From Chlorops oryzae (taxonomy: Eukaryota > Arthropoda > Insecta > Diptera > Chloropidae), in NCBI GenBank assembly GCA_020466095.1, contig CM035806.1, positions 111,383,401 to 111,447,400 of the forward strand: DNA of 64,000 nt. Reading direction: 5' to 3'. A program made the translations under genes and the position numbers. Each line of letters opens with the position of its first letter. The stretch's first letter is position 1. The notes under the pieces are model-generated. The model made no database searches. It was not told the DNA's origin and worked only from the letters and a program-made list of their open reading frames with translations. Of the stretch, positions 1 to 11,244 are shown one piece after another.

Positions 1-52
1 AACCAAACGAAAACTATTTTTTTAAATTTGAAACTTTTGATATTTATATATA

Positions 53-1345
53 ACAGGTTGGCTGATAAGTCCCCGGTCTGACACATAGATGGCTTCGCTA
101 GTATTAAATGCATATTATTTTTATATAGTGGCAACCTTCAAATGATTCGTGTCAAAATTTGACGTCTGTAAGTCAATTAGTTTGTGAGATAGAGTGTATT
201 TTGTGAAGCAACTTTTGTTATTGTGAAAAAAATGGAAAAAAAGGAATTTCGTGTTTTGATAAAATACTGTTTTCTGAAGGGAAAAAATACAGTGGAAGCA
301 AAAACTTGGCTTGATAATGAGTTTCCGGACTCTGCCCCAGGAAAATCAACAATAATTGATTGGTATGCAAAATTCAAGCGTGGTGAAATGAGCACGGAGG
401 ACGGTGAACGCAGTGGACGCCCGAAAGAGGTGGTTACCGACGAAAACATCAAAAAAATTCACAAAATGATTTTGAATGACCGTAAAATGAAGTTGATCGA
501 GATAGCAGAGGCCTTAAAGATATCAAAGGAACGTGTTGGTCATATCATTCATCAATATTTGGATATGAAAAAGCTCTGTGCAAAATGGGTGCCGCGCGAG
601 CTCACATTTGACCAAAAACAACAACGTATTGATGATTCTGAGCGGTGTTTGCAGCTGTTAACTCGCAATACACCCGAGTTTTTGCGTCGATATGTGACAA
701 TGGATGAAACATGGCTCTATCACTACACTCCTGAGTCCAATCGACAGTCGGCTGAGTGGACAGCGATCGGTGAACCGTCTCCGAAGCGTGGAAAGACTCA
801 AAAGTCCGCTGGCAAAGTAATGGCCTCTGTTTTTTGGGATGGGCATGGAATAATTTTTATCGATTATCTTGAGAAGGGAAAAACCATCAACAGTGACTAT
901 TACATGTCGTTATTGGAGTGTTTGAAGGTCGAAATCGCGGCAAAACGGCCCCATATGAAGAAGAAAAAAGTGTTGTTCCACCAAGACAACGCACCGTGCC
1001 ACAAGTCATTGAGAACGATGGCAAAAATTCATGAATTAGGCTTCGAATTGCTTCCCCACCCACCGTATTCTCCAGATCTGGCCCCCAGCGACTTTTTCTT
1101 GTCCTCAGACCTCAAAAGGATGCTCGCAGCGAAAAAATTTGGCTGCAATGAAGAGGTGATCGCCGAAACTGAGGCCTATTTTGAGGCAAAACCGAAGGAG
1201 TACTACCAAAATGGTATCAAAAAATTGGAAGGTCGTTATAATCGTTGTATCGCTCTTGAAGGGAACTATGTTGAATAATAAAAACGAATTTTGACAAAAA
1301 AATGTGTTTTTCTTTGTTAGACCGGGGACTTATCAGCCAACCTGT
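53..1345 (+). mobile_element. mariner element, Himar1/irritans type, copy 1
   Basis: A complete 1,293-bp mariner. The inverted repeats start ACAGGTTGGCTGATAAGTCC at 53 and end with the mirror copy at 1345, and both ends are flanked by a TA target duplication (51-52 and 1346-1347). The TIR and encoded protein closely match what I know of Himar1 from the horn fly. It holds one intact transposase gene. A second copy in opposite orientation lies at 62698-63981. Confidence 0.95.
232..1278 (+). CDS. mariner transposase (DD34D), intact
   Basis: 348 aa, the usual irritans-subfamily length. It cuts and pastes the element by binding its TIRs and acts in the nucleus. The N-terminal half carries paired helix-turn-helix DNA-binding modules, followed by the WVPREL linker motif. 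The catalytic triad is visible: Asp in VTMDETW, Asp in HQDNAPCH and a third Asp in YSPDLAPSD, with exactly 34 residues between the last two. The frame is open from a GTG at 223, but ATG 232 starts MEKKEF as in Himar1 and is preferred. There are no internal stops, so it may be active. Confidence 0.95.
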   Translation: MEKKEFRVLIKYCFLKGKNTVEAKTWLDNEFPDSAPGKSTIIDWYAKFKRGEMSTEDGERSGRPKEVVTDENIKKIHKMILNDRKMKLIEIAEALKISKERVGHIIHQYLDMKKLCAKWVPRELTFDQKQQRIDDSERCLQLLTRNTPEFLRRYVTMDETWLYHYTPESNRQSAEWTAIGEPSPKRGKTQKSAGKVMASVFWDGHGIIFIDYLEKGKTINSDYYMSLLECLKVEIAAKRPHMKKKKVLFHQDNAPCHKSLRTMAKIHELGFELLPHPPYSPDLAPSDFFLSSDLKRMLAAKKFGCNEEVIAETEAYFEAKPKEYYQNGIKKLEGRYNRCIALEGNYVE

Positions 1346-1725
1346 TATATTTAAGCAAACGCACTTCGAAAACTTATATTTTCATTAGCAACGCCCAAAT
1401 TCAAATGAAAAATAACGTTTTTTCACTCTGGACGTGACACTTGATTTCAGCAAACAGAAATTCAAAAATTAGCCGTTACAAACCACAGTTTGCTCTCTTA
1501 ATATTTTTATAATGTTAGTTGTTGTTGTTAATTGTTGTTTTAGTGCAACATCACAATGTTGCAACTCTCTTTCTATTGTTGGTTCACAGTGAAAGAACGC
1601 ATAACAAATTTAAAATATTTACAAATAAGAGAATCATTTTGAAATATATTTTATTTGAAAATTAAGAAGAGAAAAAGCAAAAACAAAATCGCAACTAGAA
1701 ATTCAAGTGTTTTGGATGTATTATT

Positions 1726-2013
1726 CTAGACAAAAACCAATTTCCAGGCAAATTTTAATTTTGAGTCGTGGTTGACTTTTTTCTGGAAATACCCATATGC
1801 TGCGATGCGTTGTGACAGCGACATAAGTGAGGAATCTACAACTGTGAGAAAGGCTTCAGTGCGAAATTTATCTCTTGGTGACAGCTGCACCGAAATAGTT
1901 TTTCCATAGTCAAGTGGCTGCAGTGGAACATTTGGTTTCTTGATTCTTGAACTTGTATGAAATTGCTCATTTTTTAACAATCTTTTCCCTTCATTCTCGT
2001 AGACTTCAAAAGA
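1726..2013 (-). pseudogene. hAT-type transposase fragment (TTF/ZMYM1-like)
   Basis: Reading leftwards, an open stretch of about 90 codons contains PRDKFRTEAFL followed by a Leu/Arg-rich segment. This resembles the start of the RNase-H-like fold in TTF-type zinc-finger hAT proteins (ZMYM1-like). Nothing recognisable precedes or follows it, so it is a broken remnant. The rest of 1346-2250 is AT-rich with no gene seen. The family call rests on one conserved block. Confidence 0.45.
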
Positions 2014-2421
2014 ATGAGTGAGGACAAATGGAACATAAATTTTTTTTGATCTTTTTGCGCACGACCACAGAACATGTAATTCAAATTCGGTTAAAAATGT
2101 ACGGAAAAAATTCCGCTCGATTTTTTGCTAACCGCAAGAATGCATTTTTCTCCGCTGTCCAACTTCAAAATCTGCTAGATCTAGCCGAAAATCTACTGAT
2201 CAGGCATCACTGCTTTTTATAATGATCCTTCAGACTTATTTCGTTATAAAGACTGTCCCAGAAATAACTGTCCTTTTGTTTTTTTTTTATTGCAAAAAAA
2301 CCAATGATGTTTTTTTAAAAATTCTTTCAGTTTATTATTAAGTGAACATTACAAAATAAATAAAAATTTTAATTACACTGAAAAAAATACACTTAAAAAA
2401 AATTATACACTTTTTTATTAA

Positions 2422-3018
2422 CCCGGCATCTCGACACGCAATTTTTCATGGCATGCCATCTGTCAAAGTATAGATATTGCCAATGGAGACCGCAAGATGG
2501 CAATTTATGTCTTGCAATATTGCTTGCCATAAATTGCTTGCCATGAAGTTGGCAATGAGCGCCATTTTGGTTGTTTGACAGCCGAAATTCATTTTTCAGA
2601 AGAATTCCATGTGTTCACTTCGTAGCGAGGAATTGTTCATTTCGGATATTTTAATATTAATATTAATTTTTACCTTTTAAAAATTTTATTTTTAAATGAA
2701 AGCCATTATAACACTTTGATTTAAAGCGTATTTAACTAATAGGAAAAAAATATTAAAACCAATAAAAGAATGAAATTAAAAATTATAAGTAATTATAAGT
2801 AATAATCATACATTCATGACCCGAAAGCAAGATGAACTCAATAGAATTAGCTTTTCTATGACAACCAAGGCGCGTGCGCAACGTATTAACTTCTTGGTGG
2901 TCATTTCATAAATGCCGATGGCATAACATAAACAAACCCACCCTGGCAATATTGCTAATGGCAAGACATGAATTTGACAGATGGCATGCTATGAAAAATT
3001 GCGTGTCGAGTTGTCGGG
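2422..3018. mobile_element. MITE with 3-bp TAA duplication (PIF/Harbinger-type)
   Basis: 597 bp, bounded by imperfect inverted repeats, CCCGGCATCTCGACACGC on the left and its mirror on the right. The complementarity continues for about 45 bp. TAA is duplicated outside both ends (2419-2421 and 3019-3021), which fits the TWA target preference of PIF/Harbinger elements. No coding sequence was seen. Confidence 0.8.
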
Positions 3019-3112
3019 TAAGGTCCTCCATTAGGTTTTTTACCGACCTTTCGTTCACCTTAGTGTATGTCCGACGCTATTTATGTCGAAATATTTCGAT
3101 GTTCTTCGCAGT

Positions 3113-4127
3113 TTATTTGGTCTTCTTAAGGTTCCTTTTCATTAAAGCCCAATATTTTTCGATTGGACGAAGTTCGGGGCAATTAGGAGGATTTGCTTCT
3201 CTTGGTACCACAGTGACATTATTGGCTTGGTACCAATCCATCGTTCTCTGGGCGTAGTGAGATGTTGCTAGGTCAGGCCTAAATAGTACTGAACCTTGGT
3301 GTTGACGTATAAAAGGCAGCAAACGCCGGTCCAGACACTCTCTGATGTAAATTTCGGTGTTGATTGTGCGATCCGTCACAAATTCCTTACTTCGAAGGCC
3401 ACATTTGCAAATGGCCTGCCACACCATGTATTTCTTTGGAAATTTGGTATGTTTTTCGGTGGTAAATTTAGAGGATGCTCCACCCCTTCTAACCGCAGTA
3501 TAATATCCGTGTCCAGGTAACTGCTTGAAATCCGCTTTGCAATACGTTTTATCGTCCATGATCACAAAATCAAATTTGGACAGGTAATCGCGATACAGTT
3601 TTCGAGCCCTCCTCTTGGCTTCGGCGTCCTTTTGTTCTGACCTATCAGGTACTTTTTGTACTTTATAGCTCCTTAGGTTGTTAAATTTTTTAATCCGTTA
3701 AACACTTGACTTCGATGTTCCCGCTTTTGCTGCCATATCACGAACTGAAGTGCCTGGATTCTGAGTAAACAGCCGCTTAACGTTCTGGGCTACCGCTTGG
3801 TTCGCTGGACCACTTTTTCTTCTTGATCCTGGTGTTTTTGATAAAGGGGTAAGCTGTCTGTATCGTTTTATGGTCCTACCGATAGTTTTTTCGCACACGC
3901 CAACTTCCTTATGTGCTTTTCAGACGTACAACGAAATCTCGAGATTTCAGAAAATTTTCGAACAAATTTGACATTTGAAATCCAGGCGATTTCAATTTTG
4001 TTCTGAAATCCCGAGATTTCGTTGTACGTCTGAAAAGCACATAAGCGATCTTTTTGTACGTGGTGTTTGGATTTTTCAGGTGTTTGTAAATAATTGCTTT
4101 CCGCTTTTCTTCTTGTTAAGACGACAT
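3113..4127 (-). pseudogene. Tc1-like transposase, DD37E type, broken
   Basis: Reading leftwards from an ATG at 4127: helix-turn-helix region with GRTIKRYRQLTPLSKTPGSR, then catalytic Asp in VIMDDKTY, Asp in FRPDLATSHYA and Glu in ELRPIEKYW. I count 37 residues between the last two, as in the ITmD37E elements known from mosquitoes. Breaks: a TAA at codon 4, an in-frame TAA at 3698-3700 separating the DNA-binding part from the catalytic part, and a 130-bp MITE in the N-terminal coding region. Not functional. Confidence 0.8.
3912..4041. mobile_element. 130-bp hairpin MITE with TA flanks
   Basis: Near-perfect inverted arms of about 36 bp begin TGTGCTTTTCAGACGTACAA on each side, with TA outside both ends. 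It interrupts the N-terminal coding region of the Tc1-like transposase. Confidence 0.75.
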
Positions 4128-4281
4128 CTTTTCAGTAGCTCTTTTATTTTACGAATGAGTATTTTTTTTTAATCTGCAATATTTATACTTTATTTAGGTA
4201 CCAAATATGTTGGTAAAGAGTTAACACTTTTTTTATAAATAGCCTAAAAACAAAAGGACAGTTATTTCTGGGACAGTCCTT

Positions 4282-6195
4282 CCCAATAAGCACAACGAGT
4301 TCGAATCGAATTCGAATCGAATTCGTTTTGACGTGCAAACTCTTCGCGGCGAGTGTTCGCGGCGAGCTCGAATCGAATTCGAATTCGTGAGGGAGTCACC
4401 TTTTTACGCGATTCATATTTTTATCGCATTTTTTATCGTTTACGCATCGCGCGCGATTCGTATTTTGCTATCGTTTTGCTATCGCGCTTTATTCGAATTT
4501 TTTATCATATTCGATTCGCCTTTTTGTCGAATTTTCGATTATATACGATTAGTAAAAAAAAATTATTTAATTTTTATATTTAATGTATGATTCTAATAAC
4601 AGTCTTATTATAAGACTATTTTCGGTAAAAAAAAAAAAAAAAAAAAACGGTTCTAATGCTGGTAACCACGCTTTTGAATCCACCGGCTGTGGGATTTGAA
4701 CACCCTTTCAGGGTGCCGTAGTCGGTAAGACTCTTATGAATTCCACGATAAAAAAGCGAGCTCGCATTTTATAAAATCCACGATAAAAAAGCGAGCTCGA
4801 GGCGAGCTCGAGGCGAGCTCGTTGCAAACGGTTCGAATTCTTATCGCGTTTTGTCTTCGAATCGAATTCGAATCGAACGCAAAATACGATAAAAGCGCGA
4901 GCTCGCGTATTCTAAAATCCGCGATAAAAAAGCGAGCTCGAGGCGAGCTCGTTGCAAACGATTCGAATTCTTATCGCGTTTTGTCTTCGATTCGAATTCG
5001 AATCGAACGCAAAATACGATAAAAGCGCGAGCTCGCGTATTCTAAAATCCGCGATAAAAAAGCGAGCTCGAGGCGAGCTCGTTGCAAACGATTCGAATTC
5101 TTATCGCGTTTTGTCTTCGAATCGAATTCGAATCGAACGCAAAATACGATAAAAGCGCGAGCTCGCGTATTCTAAAATCCGCGATAAAAAAGCGAGCTCG
5201 AGGCGAGCTCGTTGCAAACGATTCGAATTCTTATCGCGTTTTGTCTTCGAATCGAATTCGAATCGAACGCAAAATACGATAAAAGCGCGAGCTCGCGTAT
5301 TCTAAAATCCGCGATAAAAAAGCGAGCTCGAGGCGAGCTCGTTGCAAACGATTCGAATTCTTATCGCGTTTTGTCTTCGAATCGAATTCGAATCGAACGC
5401 AAAATACGATAAAAGCGCGAGCTCGCGTATTCTAAAATCCGCGATAAAAAAGCGAGCTCGAGGCGAGCTCGTTGCAAACGATTCGAATTCTTATCGCGTT
5501 TTGTCTTCGAATCGAATTCGAATCGAACGCAAAATACGATAAAAGCGCGAGCTCGCGTATTCTAAAATCCGCGATAAAAAAGCGAGCTCGAGGCGAGCTC
5601 GTTGCAAACGATTCGAATTCTTATCGCGTTTTGTCTTCGAATCGAATTCGAATCGAACGCAAAATACGATAAAAGCGCGAGCTCGCGTATTCTAAAATCC
5701 GCGATAAAAAAGCGAGCTCGAGGCGAGCTCGTTGCAAACGATTCGAATTCTTATCGCGTTTTGTCTTCGAATCGAATTCGAATCGAACGCAAAATACGAT
5801 AAAAGCGCGAGCTCGCGTATTCTAAAATCCGCGATAAAAAAGCGAGCTCGAGGCGAGCTCGTTGCAAACGATTCGAATTCTTATCGCGTTTTGTCTTCGA
5901 ATCGAATTCGAATCGAACGCAAAATACGATAAAAGCGCGAGCTCGCGTATTCTAAAATCCGCGATAAAAAAGCGAGCTCGTGGCGAGCTCGTTGCAAACG
6001 ATTCGAATTCTTATCGCGTTTTGTCTTCGAATCGAATTCGAATCGAACGCAAAATACGATAAAAGCGCGATATCGCGAAAATTGCCTTCCGCGAATTCGA
6101 ATCGAATTCGATTCGAATTCGTTTAATGCGATTCGCGCTCTACGAATTCGATTCGAATTCGATTCGAACACGTTATCGTTTTTGTGTTTATTGGG
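4282..6195. mobile_element. Terminal-inverted-repeat element filled by tandem repeats (foldback-like)
   Basis: The ends mirror each other: CCCAATAAGCACAA on the left, TTGTGTTTATTGGG on the right. Both continue into reiterated TTCGAATCGAATTCG words. Between them lie a 130-bp satellite array and an A-run (4628-4646). No transposase is visible and no target duplication is clear. The architecture recalls Drosophila foldback elements, whose termini are built of short tandem repeats, but I do not recognise the family. Confidence 0.6.
4781..6069 (+). repeat. 130-bp satellite array, about ten units
   Basis: Eight full 130-bp units run head to tail from 4921 to 5960. A longer variant unit (4781-4920) precedes them and a partial unit (5961-6069) follows. 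The inner units look almost identical; differences sit near the two edges, for example around 4989 and 5980. Each unit carries palindromic GAGCTC and GAATTC sites and the word GTTGCAAACG, which recurs exactly every 130 bp from 4821 to 5991. The 66-residue open frame in every unit is a by-product of repetition. Confidence 0.97.
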
Positions 6196-6639
6196 TTACT
6201 TGTTTCCACCACATACATATGGCAATTTCACCACATAGAATACTTATGGCCTTATTGGAATTTTTCAAATATAGAAATATTGGAAGTAATAAAGAAGTTA
6301 TGAAGAGTTGAAAATTGCTTCGACGTATTGTCTCAGTAAGGGCGAAAGGGTTAAAATAAATCGTCATAAAATCACTTACTTCGCAACACAAATCCGCTGC
6401 TCCACGAAAAAGCGGTCAAGTGCGAGTCTGAGTAGAGCGAATATTATAAAATAAAATTTACTATGTAGCATATTTTCACTAAACGACAGATTGATTGTTA
6501 GCAAAAGTACGTTTTGTGATTGATAAAAGGGTTTTTCAATTCTTAAGTCCACTGAATAACCGTATAAACAAGTGAAAATTTTAAGAGAGTAGTTACTGAA
6601 TATTTTGAAAACTATAATAAATAAAAAAAATTAATTTGA
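6196..6639. other. No gene recognised
   Basis: AT-rich sequence between the satellite-filled element and the hAT pseudogene. I see no convincing open frame, terminal repeats or RNA gene. Confidence 0.6.
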
Positions 6640-7296
6640 TCACTGCTGGTGGGGGTCCCCACGTGGTGGAGGCCCGGTGCTATATTTACAAAATTTAAGC
6701 ATTGAATACCCTTTATGTACTCATGAGGAACTTAACTTCCGAGAATTAATTTAAAAGTATTTTCCATTTGTTGATATAAGTACGGCAAGCGCACAGACCC
6801 GGACTGAAATTCTTTGTTCAAATTGTTGAGTATTTTCAAAATATACTCTAAAAAAAGCATATATGTTTTTAGCTCAACCTTACCCATTAAAGAAGCTAGT
6901 AGATTTAATCCCATTTATTTCCAAGCAACATGAAAGAAAGTAAAGTTGAAGTGCGTCCCACCGTAAATAAATGAAACTCTATAGCATAGAATGGTTTTTA
7001 AAAATTAGTCAAGTTCCCTATCCGAGCAATGACTCCCTCTAAAGCGAGCCACCTAGTTAACGACAATCCCAGAATTTTATGGGGCTTAACTTCGCAATAA
7101 TTTTGAAATTCTTGAAACTCATAAACTCTCTTAGCACTGTATGAAAAAAACTTGTAGACATTTCTACAAAGTTCCTCGGTTTCTGATGGTAGTTTTTTGC
7201 AGGCATAGCTCCAACAAAGATGGAGAGAATGATAAGTGCATTTAATATAAAATAATTTTGTATCACCTCGCAGTTTTTGTTGTAAACTATTAAAAC
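6640..7296 (-). pseudogene. hAT-type transposase gene, C-terminal part (third segment)
   Basis: Continues the gene interrupted at 7297-21236. From the ATTAAAAC site the minus strand reads on in frame with blocks typical of the DUF4371/SCAND3-like hAT group: a CTYHSLHLCWSYACKKLP segment, then PHKILGLSLTRWLALEGV (the TRW block), then a FLEYILKILNNLNKEFQS block near 6830. Frameshifts near 7060 and 6930 and a TAA at 6732-6734 break it. The canonical hAT dimerisation end is not seen. Inactive remnant. Confidence 0.75.
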
Positions 7297-7309
7297 TAGG
7301 GATGGATAG

Positions 7310-8498
7310 TGCAAATCTAGATTAGATTTTTTCGAATTTTGATTATTTTTTAAGCATTCGACTATTCGATTCGAAAAGTGGCACTGCAAGTTCGATTTAT
7401 TCGATTATATTCGAATTTTCAAAAAACATATATACGAATATATTTAAAACTTGATAGTGCATATCTGTATATATTTGGGCTTCATGATGAAGTCAGAAAG
7501 TAAGAGGGAAGTTATCTTTAGCAATGAAGATTGGTGCACGTGGCTTAAGTATTACCAAAAATTTGATTTTAGGCACATTTTCTATGTGGTTTTTTAAAGT
7601 GCTTGTGCTTCGATGGTACTTGAATTCCTTCTTGGATTTTAGGCTTGTCCTTTTTTAGTTTTATTGTAGTACTGCCATACTATACTCTAGCTCCTTTTGA
7701 AATCCAAAAATTTTGATAACTTTTTAACAATTATGCACAAATTAACACAAAGTACAACAGCAATTAGTCTTCAATAACCAAGTTCAAACTTTTCGGCACG
7801 TGGATGAAAGCAGCTGAAATAGGGAAGACAGACATACTGATTTCAGCTGTACCAATTTTTGATAGCTTTTGGCAAAATGTACCAACAGATTTGTTTCTTA
7901 CGTACTTTTTTTTTTTATATATATAAAATTTAATTGCTTTAACTTTTTTCTCGAAATAAAGAAGTTAATTGATTGTTTTACTTAAGTACTGATTTTTTGG
8001 TTAATGAAAAGAAATGTGCTGATTGCTCTGTTTGAAAATTTGGCAGCCCTAAGTTCAAACCTCTTCTAATCACGGCGGCGATGGATACGAATGCAGTCGA
8101 GTCTGGATATAGTGAATTAATTTTTGTACGTCCTGTTCATTGTATCCAGATTGTTCGTATTATCGAGATTGAATGTTTTGTTCATTATTTACAAGCCCGT
8201 AGAGAGAAATTTGGGGCCCGGGTGATTTTTTTTTCGGGGGCCCTCTCACTAAAATTTGCGACCAAATACAAAAAGTCCTATGCCAATTGTGGGCCCTTTC
8301 AGAAAGATTATTTAGAAAAATCCCTGCAACAAAAAAGCGTTCACTATTTCCAGCTGTTCATTATGTCAGGGATTCGTTATATCCTACTGCTACTGTATTT
8401 GCAAAAGAAAGAGACACTTATTGCATTTTTCAGCAACAATCTTGCTTCTCCTTCTTTAGGATACAGTCAGACGATATGTTCGTGTGTGTGACAGCCGA
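7310..8498. other. Left interior of the 13-kb hAT element, no gene
   Basis: AT-rich. An open frame of 136 codons at 8081-8491 shows no motif I recognise and is probably chance. The 8200-8290 stretch is G-rich in short runs. Confidence 0.5.
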
Positions 8499-8817
8499 CC
8501 CAACTAACAAAATAGGTCGAAAATAAGTCGATTCGACTGCGTTTAAGGGCACACTATTTGTTTGACCTGACCTAAATAAAGCAAAATTACGTCCATTCGA
8601 CGTTGATTCGTCGAAAGTGGGGAATAGAATGGAAGTCGATTGGCAGTAATAATAGGGCATAATAAGGCATTTAGTTGTTAAAGTTAGGGAGTTAAGAATG
8701 CAGTTCGACCAAAAATAAGTATAAAAGAAGTCAAAAGGACGTCGAAATTACGAAATTTTCACCTAAACTGGGCTTATGAATTAAATGAATTCAAGTAGAG
8801 AAAAAGAGAAAGATATC
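8499..8817. repeat. Word-rich region with CCCAAC terminus
   Basis: Begins CCCAACTAACAAAATAGGTC, the same start as at 18783. It is dense in short words in both orientations (AAGTCGA, AGGTCGAAA, AAGGCAT). It ends where the left arm of the big foldback begins, with a related terminus. Probably a fragment of the same transposon family. Confidence 0.5.
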
Positions 8818-9523
8818 CCAACAAGCAAGATAGGGAAATCTGACCAGCATTAAGTCCATTCGACCTAGTTTGGTTGAATTTTCCCTATTTTTGGCCGTTT
8901 TTTTTGCCTTATAAATTACCTGTCCTTAAAGTCTTTTTTTCAAGGTAGAAATTACTTAAATTCTACCTTTGCGATGCCTTCAAAGTCATTTCAACTTTTA
9001 ATAAAATTTTTGGTTGAAAAAATGTTAAAAATGCCCTCCTTAGTGCCTTAGAAGTGACTTGACTTTGATTTCGAAATTATCTGAAGTTTTTAAGGCATAT
9101 ACCAAATTTTTACCTTAAATTCAAGTATCAAGTCCGTTTTACTTTAAAGGCTATATTAAGGCAAAAATTGACTTATTTTATTGGATACTTCAACGTATAA
9201 GTCGAGTAGTCTTGATTTTTCGACCTTAAAGTCAAATTGTCGATTAGGACGAAATAAGTCAAACTAAAAAAATCATATGCCCTGTTCTGCCCTATATTTG
9301 CCCAATTCATAAGAGCGTGAATGTTTTCGATCTAACGTAGCGCCAAAGAGCATGATGCTCTCAGCTCTCACTGCGCAAATGACGTCACGTCAGAACTTCT
9401 CATATGACGCTGATGTTGTTTTGAGTGTAACTCAAGCCAATTTTTGTGTTTCATTTATGTTTATTTTTATGTACAAATGCAGTAAATTTGTGGTTTATTT
9501 TAAATATTTAAAATTACAATAAG

Positions 9524-9659
9524 GGTCCTCATGGAACGCAGCTACACCGTGTAAACTGAGAAAAGTTAATAAAACTGTCAAATTTTGTATGAAATTTAGA
9601 CTTTTTTACTTACTTAACTCAGTTTACACGGTGTAAATGTTTTGCATGAGACCCCTTAT
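9524..9659. mobile_element. Small MITE in left foldback arm
   Basis: Inverted ends AAGGGTCCTCATG / CATGAGACCCCTT enclose a second palindromic pair (CACCGTGTAAACTGAG). The BEL/Pao element inserted right at its outer edge. The mirror copy in the other arm is at 19255-19393. Confidence 0.6.
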
Positions 9660-9799
9660 TGTTGTAAATACCCTTACGATTAAGCAACCAATCGAGTGTC
9701 ACGACTTCTCAGAAAAACGATAAATTAGTCTTCGCTTTAATACCGCGTTGCCGTAGCAAATTTGCTTTTCTTCTCAATTTCTGATATTTACAATAAATA

Positions 9800-11084
9800 T
9801 TAGGTGTAGTAAAAAGAAATCCATTATTTTTCCAATAGATGGCGTTATTTATCTGCATCTCGCGTTGTATAAGTCCGATCGTGTTCCGCTAGGGGGCAAT
9901 AGAAAGATGACAGTTCCTACTAAAAAATTTATTGACACTTTTTTGATTGATTGATTCAGTTTTGTTTGAGAGCTTGTCAAAGATGGACATCAGCAAAGAG
10001 AAAATTCGCTACATTTTACAGTTTTTCTTCGATAAGGGAGAAAACGCAAGCCAGGCGGCTGAAAATGTGAATAGCGTTTATGGACCTGATACTGTAACAG
10101 CCAATCATGCGCAATTTTGGTTTCGTCGATTCCGTTCCGGTAACTTCGATGTCAAGGATGCACCACGCACTGGAAGGTCAATTGTCGAAAATGTCGATAA
10201 AATCATGGAAATTATCGAGTCCGACCGTCATGTTAGCACTGTTTCGATTGCAAAAGAGCTAAAGATTGCACAAAAAACCGTTTGGAACCATTTGAATAAG
10301 GCTGGATACACAAAGAAGCTCGATGTATGGGTGTCACACGAGTTAACGCAAAAAAACCTCATAGACCGAATTTCCATCTGCGAATCGCTGCTGAACCGCA
10401 ACAAAATCGACCCATTTCTGAAGCGGTTGGTGACTGGTGATGAAAAGTGGGTCACTTACGACAACGTCAAGCGAAAACGGTCGTGGTCGAAACACGGTGA
10501 ACCGGCGGAAACGGTGGCCAAGCCAGGATTGACGGCCAGGAAGGTTTTGCTGTGTGTTTGGTGGGATTGGCAGGGAATTATCTACTATGAGCTGCTCCCA
10601 TACGGCAAAACTCTTAACTCGGAACTCTACTGTCAACAATTGGACCGTCTGAAGGAAGCAATCGCCCATAAGCGGCCAGCTTTGGCGAATAGGAGAGGAA
10701 TTGTGTTCCATCAGGACAACGCCAGGCTACACACATCGATAGTGACTCGCCAGAAGCTCCGGGAGTTTGGTTGGGAGGTTCTTCTGCATCCACCTTATAG
10801 TCCGGACCTGGCACCAAGTGATTACCATCTGTTCCTGTCCATGGCGAACAATTTTGCTGGTGAAACATTCGCTTCAAGGGAGGCTTCTTAAATTCGACTG
10901 TCTCAATTTTTTGCTAATAGGAACGAGGGCTTCTATGAGAGAGGCATAATGAAATTACCTTTAAAATGGCAACAAGTTATCGAACAAAACGGCGCATATT
11001 TGACCTAAATCGGGTCATTCAACTATCTTAAATAATGCCCTCAATTTAATGCACAAATAATGGATTTCTTTTTACTACACCTAA
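9800..11084 (+). mobile_element. Second mariner family, inside the BEL/Pao LTR
   Basis: 1,285 bp with inverted repeats starting TTAGGTGTAGTAAAAAGAAA, flanked by TA on both sides (9798-9799 and 11085-11086). The intact LTR at 16864-17130 gives the empty site. Its TIR and transposase differ clearly from the Himar1-type copies in this window. Confidence 0.93.
9983..11008 (+). pseudogene. Mariner transposase (DD34D) with one nonsense codon
   Basis: Starts at ATG 9983 (MDISKEKIRYIL). Helix-turn-helix region, WVSHEL linker, then Asp in VTGDEKWV, Asp in HQDNARLH and Asp in YSPDLAPSD with 34 residues between the last two. The frame is open for 302 codons to a TAA at 10889-10891, then continues in the same frame for 38 more codons to a TAA at 11006-11008. 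That tail is typical of mariners, so the first TAA is a premature stop. Subfamily not assigned; it is not the irritans type. Confidence 0.85.
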
Positions 11085-11244
11085 TATATTCATAAAAATT
11101 TTAATTTACTTCATCGAACCTACTGTTCTCTCGTCAAACAAATTTTTAAATCATTCTCCTTTTGACAGCTTGAAAGTGCTGCCCATCGGCAAGTACTGGC
11201 GGGGTTGCCAACATTCTCCCCACCAGCATGATGACTTAGGGAAT

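Larger units (their letters stand above)
2251..4278 (-). mobile_element. Tc1/mariner-superfamily element with DD37E transposase, decayed
   Basis: Both ends carry inverted repeats beginning GACTGTCCCAGAAATAACTG and running about 26 bp. No clean TA duplication is visible outside them. The minus strand carries a Tc1-like transposase broken by stops. Two smaller elements sit inside, at 2422-3018 and 3912-4041, which explains the 2.0-kb length. It abuts the satellite-filled element that starts at 4282. Confidence 0.8.
9660..11213 (-). repeat. 3' LTR of the BEL/Pao element, interrupted by a mariner
   Basis: 267 bp of LTR split by the mariner at 9800-11084 plus its TA duplication. Removing the mariner restores the sequence seen in the intact LTR at 16864. 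Confidence 0.95.

Noticed and set aside
4640..4740. Possible tRNA or tRNA-derived SINE around GGGATTTGAACACCC
   Set aside because: The T-arm-like stretch cannot form a five-pair stem on either strand and no matching acceptor stem or A box is present.
4822..6062. Repeated 66-residue open frames, one per satellite unit
   Set aside because: They follow from the 130-bp repetition and restart every unit in a shifted frame; no start context, motif or codon pattern suggests a protein.
4781..6069. Regular repeats as a CRISPR array
   Set aside because: Units are contiguous and near-identical throughout with no variable spacers, in a eukaryotic transposon-rich setting.
8081..8491. 136-codon frame
   Set aside because: No recognisable motif, low-complexity nucleotide context, not repeated elsewhere in the window; probably chance.
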